23,100 bases of DNA from Klebsormidium nitens (taxonomy: Eukaryota > Streptophyta > Klebsormidiophyceae > Klebsormidiales > Klebsormidiaceae), in contig DF237848.1 in the NCBI GenBank assembly GCA_000708835.1, positions 2,007 through 25,106 on the forward strand. Reading direction: 5' to 3'. Below, piece after piece: positions 11,583-23,100 of the stretch (position 1 is its first letter; each line of letters opens with the position of its first letter). The notes under the pieces are model-generated. The model was not told where the DNA came from and did not search any database. It saw only the letters and a program-made list of their open reading frames with translations. The position numbers and the translations under genes are program-made.

Positions 11583-14500
11583 TTACCAACCTCCAGCCTC
11601 TCTCAAAGCCTCTGCTTTTGGATGCGTGACTTGTCTCTCCCCTCTCTGGTTACGCTCGAAACCCTGTCTTCCAAATCCGTTCTCCCTGTAGACCGGACCT
11701 CCCTCTCGGCGGTCACTTCCGGTGCCACGACGGCTATACATAATGTCGTCTTGAGCTGCCAGAGCGCGCCTGCGATCTGCAGCCCGGAACGCATCCTGCT
11801 CTAAGCCCCTGTCGTCGTGTCCCCACCTGTCCAACCCGCCCCCCCGCTCCCTTAAATACCCGTCAACACCAACCCTTCCTGTCCGGTCAGCCAATCGCGG
11901 ATCCAGAAGCGGCCCCCTGTTTGCCGCCAATTGGGCTTCTAGAGCCGCAGGGTTTTGTCTCAGGTACTGACTCACAAGGGCCCGCTCAAACTCTGGATCC
12001 CGCAGGCGCCTCTCCACCTCGCGCCTCTCGAACAGGGCTTCCATGTGCAGGGGGCGCTCCAAAGGCCGGTCGAACCGGTCGGCCGAGGCCCCGCGAGGCG
12101 CCGGTTGCCAGCCACCCCGCCTGGGAGACCCGGTGTCAACCTCAATGTCAGCCCAGGAAGCTGACTCGTCGACAAGGCTCTCGGCAGTGGCCGCCCTTCC
12201 CGTCTGTTTCGTCTCCAGATCTCCCGAGCGCGGCCGAACGCCTCCCTCCTTTCTTGAGGGCGCAAACTCAGGGGCGGCAGCGGATATTCCGAGCCCCTGT
12301 CTGAGCAACGCATCCGAGGGCGCTGGCGCCCGTCCCCGCACCGCTTCGGGGGGCGCGCTCTCCTGTCTGGGCGCCCCTTCTGCCCGGGGCACCGCTTGGC
12401 CCCCCTCCCCGCCCACCATTTTCTGCACCGCCATTGCCAGGTCCGACGCCGCTGCTACGGGCGTTTCCGTCGAGGCCGCCCACTTCTTAGTAGGGGACGA
12501 AGTCAGGCTCGTGCTGCTAGGCCGGGAGACCCCCCTGGACCGGGGCGGGCTGTCAAACGACGCCTTGTGGGATGCTCCTTTCTCGTACGGAACCATCTTC
12601 TTGATAGGGGCGTCCAGGACGGGGGACGCGAGCCGCTTTGGGGGCACTTCGAAAGGGGGGGCCGCCGCTCGAAGAGTAGACGCCAGAACTTTTGACCAGG
12701 GTCCCGTTGCTAGCCCCAGCTCCGAGGCTCTCGGCTTGACGTCCGGCGCCTTCACTTCTAACCTCGTCTTTTCTTCTGGGTTCGGTTCTGATTTACTATC
12801 GCCTTCCCCGCTAACCACCTTCTCAACCGACGGCTCGACTGGTTCTGTAACCGGCGCCGGTTCCTTCTCCTGCAGCTGCTCGACTGCAGAAGCGGTCTCC
12901 ATAGTATCCGAGTCGGCTCCCGTCACTGGGGACGCTTTTGGCCCCCCTGTCTCCACCTTCTCCTCCTGGCGCTTGCCCCACGCCCCCTTCAGAACAGGCG
13001 CCGCAACCTCTGGCACACTTCCATCCTCAGCCGCTTTCTTCTCGCCCCCTAACTCCGGCCAGGCTTCCTGGACGTCTTCGGTCTGTTTCTCATCTGGCGC
13101 CGGCGATGCAAAGCGGGTGTGCGTGGCCTGGGCCTCAGGGGCGCGCCGCCAGCTGTCAGCGGAAGAACCCCTCTCGCTTTGGGGGGGTGGCTGGAGGGGG
13201 GCACCAGGGAGGGGGGTGTGGATTGCGGTCTGTGTGAGGTGGTAGGGCGCCTTGCCAGGGTCCATCTTACGGAGGGTAATGGAGATGCGCTTGGCAGGCA
13301 CGCCGGGGATGCAGTGCTTGGCAACGTCGGCGCCGTTCCCGTTCAGGATCAGGACCGAGCTGCAGGTAGCAAACGCGACAGCGGTAAGCGTTTGCGTGAA
13401 AGCATAAGGTGCAGAGTGCCGGATACGAGGGCTGGGAGCTTGACGAGGACATGTATGCACGCTGAAAGAAATCAAAAGGGGAAGGCGCAGAACAGCAATA
13501 CGGGGGGTCTAACTAAGACTCAACATGCCATTTGCATTTGCCCAAGGCTGAAAGCTTGTGGCTACTCTCGAGAGAACGTTTTGTGTTCAGGGTACTAAAG
13601 GCTGACAGACTCTCGAAGCAGCTAGGGTTAAGGGCAGCCACTGACCAGAGCCAGAAGAGTCCAGGTTTGAGGCAAAAGTAGAGATAGACACCGCAAGCTC
13701 AGCTACTGACGTTGAAGAAGTAATCTCAATCTCGTTCTCTGTTGTGATGGCGCAGACCAAGATGTGCAGCGAACAAAGCGTTTGTCGCAGGAATCCTTAC
13801 CCGACTGGGAGACTGATACGCACAGGCCCCGCGAACTCGCCCTCGCCTACTGGCTCTAGCTTGGTCCCAAACACGATGTTTGCTTCGGACAGGAGCGAGA
13901 GTGTGCAGAAGGGCCTCAGGAAGTCGTGGTGGTCGATGTGAGGAGGGATGCAGTCGCCCTGCGAGAAACAAGAGCAGGACAGCAAGCATTCAAAAGGTGC
14001 AGGAAAGGGACGGACATTACGTGGCTGCTAAAAGCGGGACGGAGCACTTGTATGCCGCTTGACAACCGCTGTAAACTGCTCCACTATGGAAACGACGATT
14101 CTGCCGACCATAGCTTCGTGTGCAGGCTCTTAAGTGGACCCGGAGGACGCCCAGGGTATTCCTGTGTAGGATCAGGGCCCGGAAAATGAATAACTGTTAA
14201 CACGTCATGGCTGCAATTGTTGACAAGGAGTGTCACCACTTGGTCAGAAAGGCTGCAGAGCACAGCATAAGGCATTGGAAACTGCTGCGCTCGTGTGATA
14301 GAAATTGTTTATTGGTGACAAAGAGCAAGGTTAGTCACAGTGAAAAACCTAAAGTAAGAAGCCTGACTGAATGGCACTCACTTCATCGTAGATGTTGACA
14401 ATGCAAGAGTCGGGCCGGCAGCTCTCGGGTACGACGCCCCAGTTGATCATGCGCTTGATGATGCTCTGGATGATGGGCGGGATGGGATCCACCTCCTCGT

Positions 14501-17500
14501 CTGCATTACTCAGGGCGATTTGGCTTTTATGTCAAGTGAGGGCACGGCAGAACGGTGGTCATGTGCCAGCTTCATAGACGTTGGCAAGTACCATGCGTCA
14601 GCATGCAACGGCCGGGTTTGAATCTTCCTTAAATCATTTCCGTTGACCCTGAGGGATCGGGTTGAGTGTTCTTCTGAGCTTGTCAGCTGCAAGCTGTAAT
14701 CTGGGCTGGTGCAACAAACAACGCAGCATGACACTGACGTGGCTCTTTTCGAACCCACGGATCAATCAGGCCAGCCGACGGAAAGGACAACTCCAAAATC
14801 ACCTCGCACGATGCCAGGGGGGTTGCCCGTTTTGTCGATTGCGTAATTGTAGCAGCAGCCAAACTGGATCGTCACTCGGCCCTTGCCACGCATCCACTTC
14901 CGCGGCTGGGTGTACGTCCTGGCTGTGACGTCAACAAAAGAGAGTTAAATCAAACTGAGAACGGCAGACAGGGAGCTCATTTGGCACTGCTCTCGTACTG
15001 GCACGACATCGAAACATGAGGCCACAGGCAGCACGCAAACTTCGCAGTCCCTCCGTTTTCTCTTTTAGAAGACAAACCGAATGGGCAGGCATCTCCAGTA
15101 CAAGCCAAGAGACAGCTGCACGTGTACTCACGCATCAGCTTCCCCGCCTGCCCTTCCTCCTGAAGGGTGTAGATCCTCTTGACCAGCTTCGCCTGCTCGT
15201 CTGCGTTCAGAACATTCTCGTGCAGCTCTAACCCTTGAAGAATATTCACCTGCAAGCACGCAGATTGGGCTCACCATCATCTGCTAACGATACCTACGTG
15301 GAACACAAGGGGCACGAGTGCCGGCTGCTACTTTTACTGGGTTTTTGTCAAGGCAGACTCCTTTATCCTGAGAAACGACACAACAGGTCACGTGCAGGTC
15401 TGATTGTCATTGAATTCAAGGTGATACAAGAAGTGTAAGCCCTGCACTTTCATCCCCGAACATGCCGAGCAATTCGACAATCCTTGGTTAACCCACCAAC
15501 ACTCTGCATAGATTGGTGTTAAATCAGCCACTTACCATTCGCCCTGACCTGTCTCTCTCCATGTACACAAAGTCCCGTGTGCTCTTCATCTTTGCCTTCC
15601 GCTGGTCCTGTGTCAACACCACCTTTGGTGCCCCAGCTGCCGGGGCTCCCGGCTCTGCTGTTTCCGAACTGCTCGCTAACGCCTGTGAAAAGCTCTTTAC
15701 AGGGGCGGCTGCTGTGCCCTGCGAACCACCCCCTGCCGCCTCCGGAACTGCCTCCGGTCCCGCTCCATCTCTCTCTCCAGACTCTCCGCTAGCACTCGTC
15801 ACCGCTTCCAGTGCTCCACGGGGGTTCTGGTTTTCCTTGCCTTTCTCCAGCTTAGGCTGGAGGTCGCCCCGGCCAGCCTCCGCCAGGGCGGGCTTGCGGC
15901 TGGCAGTCTGCCGCGCAAGCTCCTGCTTCGCCGCTTCCCTCTCCGCCTTTTGCCTCAGCAGGCGCTCCATCCGCTCCTGCTTCGCCTCGTGCATAGACTG
16001 CCCCTCCTGCGTCGTCTTGGCAGCGTCCTTGAGCGCCGCAAACAGGGTGAATGTTGGCGCAACACGCGGCCGGACTTTGACGGGGTTGCCCTTCACAGAT
16101 TTTGTCACCTCAGACCCGGCTGATTGCGGTGCCCCATCGTTTTCGCCGTCAACTTCTTCGTCCCCAGGCTTAAAAACCTCGCCTCCCTCCCGTGGCGGCT
16201 CCTCCGTTGCTACTTCGTCCACGTTGATGTCATCAACGTCCGCAGTGGACTCTGAGTATGAGATTTCCGGCTGCTTTGCAGGCTGGCCAGAACTCAACTC
16301 TGTCTCGTCCTGATCAACTTCGAAACCGCTGCTCTCTGCGCCTTTCTCGTCAACTCCAGCCCCGGCTCCTCCAGCCCCTTCCACCTTAACGTCGGCTCTC
16401 CCGTCCACACCACCTCCACTAATTTTCCTACCCCCCTCGACGGCAACGTCCGCAACTTCTCTCGATGCCTCTGCAACTCTGGCGCTCTCCTCTTTGTTAC
16501 CACTGTCCCCAGTCCCGCCTGCATCGGCAGGGCCCTCTTCCCCGCCCTTATCTAACTGATCACCCCTGTTCCCTCCTCCCCAAGCTTCCCCTGTCTCATT
16601 TGCCTCAAGGGCCCCAACAGCCTCCCCCCCAAGTGCGCTTGCTATCCCCTCCGTGGCCTCACTTCCAGCTTTGCTCTCATGTTCCTTCTCTTCTTCCTTG
16701 TTGTCTCTTGCTGCAGCTACCCCCTCCCCTTCCTTTCGGACAAGAACCGGGCTCACTATCGGGGCACGGGAGTCACCATCGTCCTCCAAGTCATCTTCGT
16801 CCTCTATCGCATCTTTCCACTCGCTCTCGGCAGCCCCCTCACTGCTCGCCCCCCTGCTGTCCATCCCCTTTTCCATCTCGGGGGGTGGCCCCACGATGCT
16901 GCTGGCACTGCTCCCAGTGCTCTTGGTGGACAGGTTCAGGACCCTGTTCAGAGACCGCCCAACCAGCACCTTGGCCGTTTCTACGGGCTCCCCTCCGGCC
17001 CGAGCGGTGCTCCCCTCCTCAGAGGAGAGGTCGTCCTCGACTACCGACTTGTAATCGCTCTTGTCAAAGGGGCTCTGGCCCCTTGCACTCTGCCCTGGCC
17101 CCTCGCTTCCCCCCTCCTTGAGGCCTCCGTTCACGCTACAGTCCCCGCTATCCTCCTGAAAGCCCCCGACAGGCTCCTCAGCCTGAGGTGCAGGCTTGAA
17201 AGTCTCTGCTGAGGTATCTCCTCCCAAGGGGACCGCTATGCGGCCCTTACTGGGGCTGTGACTGCTGACCTCCACCTCGCCCTGGCTTTCTTCCTGGTCC
17301 CCCTCAGCACAAGCGGCCGCACCGTCATCGTTTGAGGGAACTTTCCCATGTGCTGCTGCAGCCAGACGTGTACTGTCGATAACGGCTGCAACCGAGTCTG
17401 CCGCACTATGTTCCCGCTGCAGCGGCGCCACCATTATACGGGTCAGCGCCGCTAACCCCTCATTAACCCTCTCGCCTTCGACCTGCCGTGGGAGCCTTCG

Positions 17501-17884
17501 AGCCGTCCGCACAGGCCTGGCCGCCCGCTCCTCCTCTACCCCCGTCTCTTGTTTACCCTCAACTGACCCAGTTTCTAAACCCTCAGCCTGGACAACCCGC
17601 TCAGGCTTGTCCTCAGGAGCCGGCGCAGCAAGAGCGGCAGACGAGAGGTGCTCTGCTTCTAATGCCCGCACTCGCCTCTTGAGCTTCAGGTAACAGCCGC
17701 TGCACATCCCAGGATCGGGCTCCCCCTCAAGGAGCCTCAGGATGTGCGCTTGCGCGCTCACACGCGCCTCGATGTAGCGCTGCTCCTCCTTGTACTCCGC
17801 CAGCTCCCCTTGCACCTGCTGCAGCTTTGCAGCCAGCGCCCGTTCCGCTGGGGAACTCCCAGCAAAGAGTTCAAGGCCTTCCAT
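11583..17884 (-). CDS. ALKBH9: ALKBH9-type AlkB homologue (2OG/Fe(II) oxygenase, candidate RNA m6A demethylase) with giant N- and C-terminal extensions
   Basis: Exons on the minus strand: 17884-15536, 15249-15132, 14922-14803, 14500-14382, 13958-13801, 13359-11583. All junctions are GT-AG and phases agree, giving 1546 residues. Known plant ALKBH9 proteins, mostly cytoplasmic, oxidatively remove N6-methyl from adenosine in RNA. Seen: coiled-coil-like N-terminus (about 13-80) with CSGC at 61-64; long acidic low-complexity region (about 90-600); charged helical stretch (about 613-665); core about 770-990. The core has VNILQGLELH, RKWMRGKGRVTIQFGCCYNY, NIYDEGDCIPPHIDHHDF (Fe ligands His909, Asp911), NGNGADVAKHC (His970) and RISITLR (Arg979/Arg985, 2OG site), so all catalytic residues are present. 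Residues about 990-1546 are low complexity, with tryptophan motifs, a helical segment (about 1388-1441) and an Arg/Gly-rich tail. Arabidopsis ALKBH9B is roughly 640 residues, so this is more than twice as long. The core resembles ALKBH9 rather than ALKBH10 because the KWMRGKGRVTIQFGCCYNY block and HxD motif are intact. The ends of exons 1 and 6 lack homology support; a hidden intron in exon 1 or 6 is possible. Confidence 0.9.
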
Positions 17885-17944
17885 CGTCGCTTCCAGCGCC
17901 GTTTAAAGGTTGGACTTTCGTCCAACTGCTTCCACTCTCGCACC
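17885..17944 (-). other. Probable 5' leader exon segment of the ALKBH9 gene, after a possible leader intron
   Basis: Reading the minus strand, TTGGCTTGCTTTCACAG ends at 17945 and looks like a 3' splice site. The 60 bases between it and the ATG contain no other ATG and include the tetraloop hairpin. If the site is used, the leader is split by an intron whose donor would lie somewhere in 17945-19300. No homology is available for untranslated sequence, so this is a weak call. Confidence 0.3.
17909..17926 (-). promoter_or_regulatory. Leader hairpin with GAAA tetraloop before the ALKBH9 start codon
   Basis: Read on the minus strand, GTTGGAC-GAAA-GTCCAAC is a perfect 7-bp stem closed by C-G with a GNRA-type tetraloop. 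It ends 24 nt upstream of the ATG at 17884, so it should lie in the 5' untranslated leader. C(GNRA)G hairpins are known to be unusually stable. A regulatory role (slowing scanning or binding a protein) is inference. Confidence 0.45.
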
Positions 17945-22748
<4,804 letters not shown>

Positions 22749-23100
22749 GCTTAAAAATCTCGTAAGAACTCACATGCAATCCTCAGGGCCGCACATTTTA
22801 GATTGTGAATGTCTCTAGGCCAAACAACAATTATGTACAAAGGAAGCTCGTAATCCGAAGAAGAGCCTCTTATGCGTTAGGAACTTTGCAGCACCGATCA
22901 AGTCGTGGGATTGAAGGTTGTTGTCTATCCCCTGTTGCTTGCGCAATGGAGCAGTAAAGTGGCGCATACAAGACAGATGTCTGGCTTCCGCTTGTACGTT
23001 TCCCTGTATACAAAGATGGCTACTCTGTCTCGAGCAGCATGTACAATTGGCTTGTACAACCTGTGTGATGCGGAATGACAACGTTTTATGGACAAACTTT
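22749..23100. other. 3' flank of the dihydrolipoyl dehydrogenase gene
   Basis: This begins right after the TAA at 22746-22748 and should include the 3' untranslated region. No second gene, RNA gene or clear polyadenylation signal is seen before the window ends. Confidence 0.5.

Noticed and set aside
12043-13245. A 400-codon plus-strand open frame antisense to the last ALKBH9 exon
   Set aside because: It lies wholly opposite a GC-rich exon, has no recognisable domain, and its Ser/Gly/Pro-rich reading is what the antisense of that exon would give.
15513-16313. A 266-codon plus-strand open frame antisense to ALKBH9 exon 1
   Set aside because: Its low-complexity Ser/Ala/Pro reading mirrors the acidic Glu/Gly-rich exon on the other strand, and there is no domain or splice support.

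Overview
The window is nuclear DNA from a plant-lineage eukaryote. Two intron-containing protein genes are clear. Both have GT-AG introns, start codons with A at -3 and G at +4, and closest family resemblance to land-plant proteins. The GC-rich exons, moderate introns (about 200-800 bp) and very long low-complexity protein extensions suggest a streptophyte alga or an early-diverging land plant; something like Klebsormidium is a guess, not a demonstration.

Layout. Positions 1-11582 form a gene-poor half with no gene I can name. It holds an imperfect inverted-repeat unit at 4088-4822, a degenerate minisatellite with a period of about 26-27 bp at 7184-7895, and a few short coding-like islands (minus strand 2986-3195; plus strand about 6890-7020, 7990-8150 and 8626-8760) that I cannot assign. 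A perfect 11-bp hairpin lies at 8911-8941. Positions 11583-17884 (minus strand) hold a six-exon gene for a 1546-residue ALKBH9-type AlkB homologue, i.e. a candidate RNA m6A demethylase. Its 2-oxoglutarate/Fe(II) oxygenase core is conventional, but about 780 residues precede it and about 555 follow it, nearly all predicted by eye to be disordered. Positions 17885-19685 are the intergenic region of a head-to-head gene pair; a C(GAAA)G tetraloop hairpin lies 24 nt before the ALKBH9 start codon. Positions 19686-22748 (plus strand) hold a complete four-exon gene for mitochondrial dihydrolipoyl dehydrogenase (515 residues). Positions 22749-23100 are its 3' flank.

Function. The two genes are not an operon and have no known shared pathway: one is a core mitochondrial enzyme (E3/L-protein of the 2-oxoacid dehydrogenase and glycine cleavage complexes), the other a probable cytoplasmic RNA-modification eraser. 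Their divergent arrangement could share regulatory sequence, but nothing in the DNA proves it. The most unusual item is the size and motif content of the ALKBH9-type protein, including tryptophan motifs reminiscent of those in plant LARP1 proteins. No CRISPR array, rRNA, tRNA or recognisable autonomous transposon gene was found.
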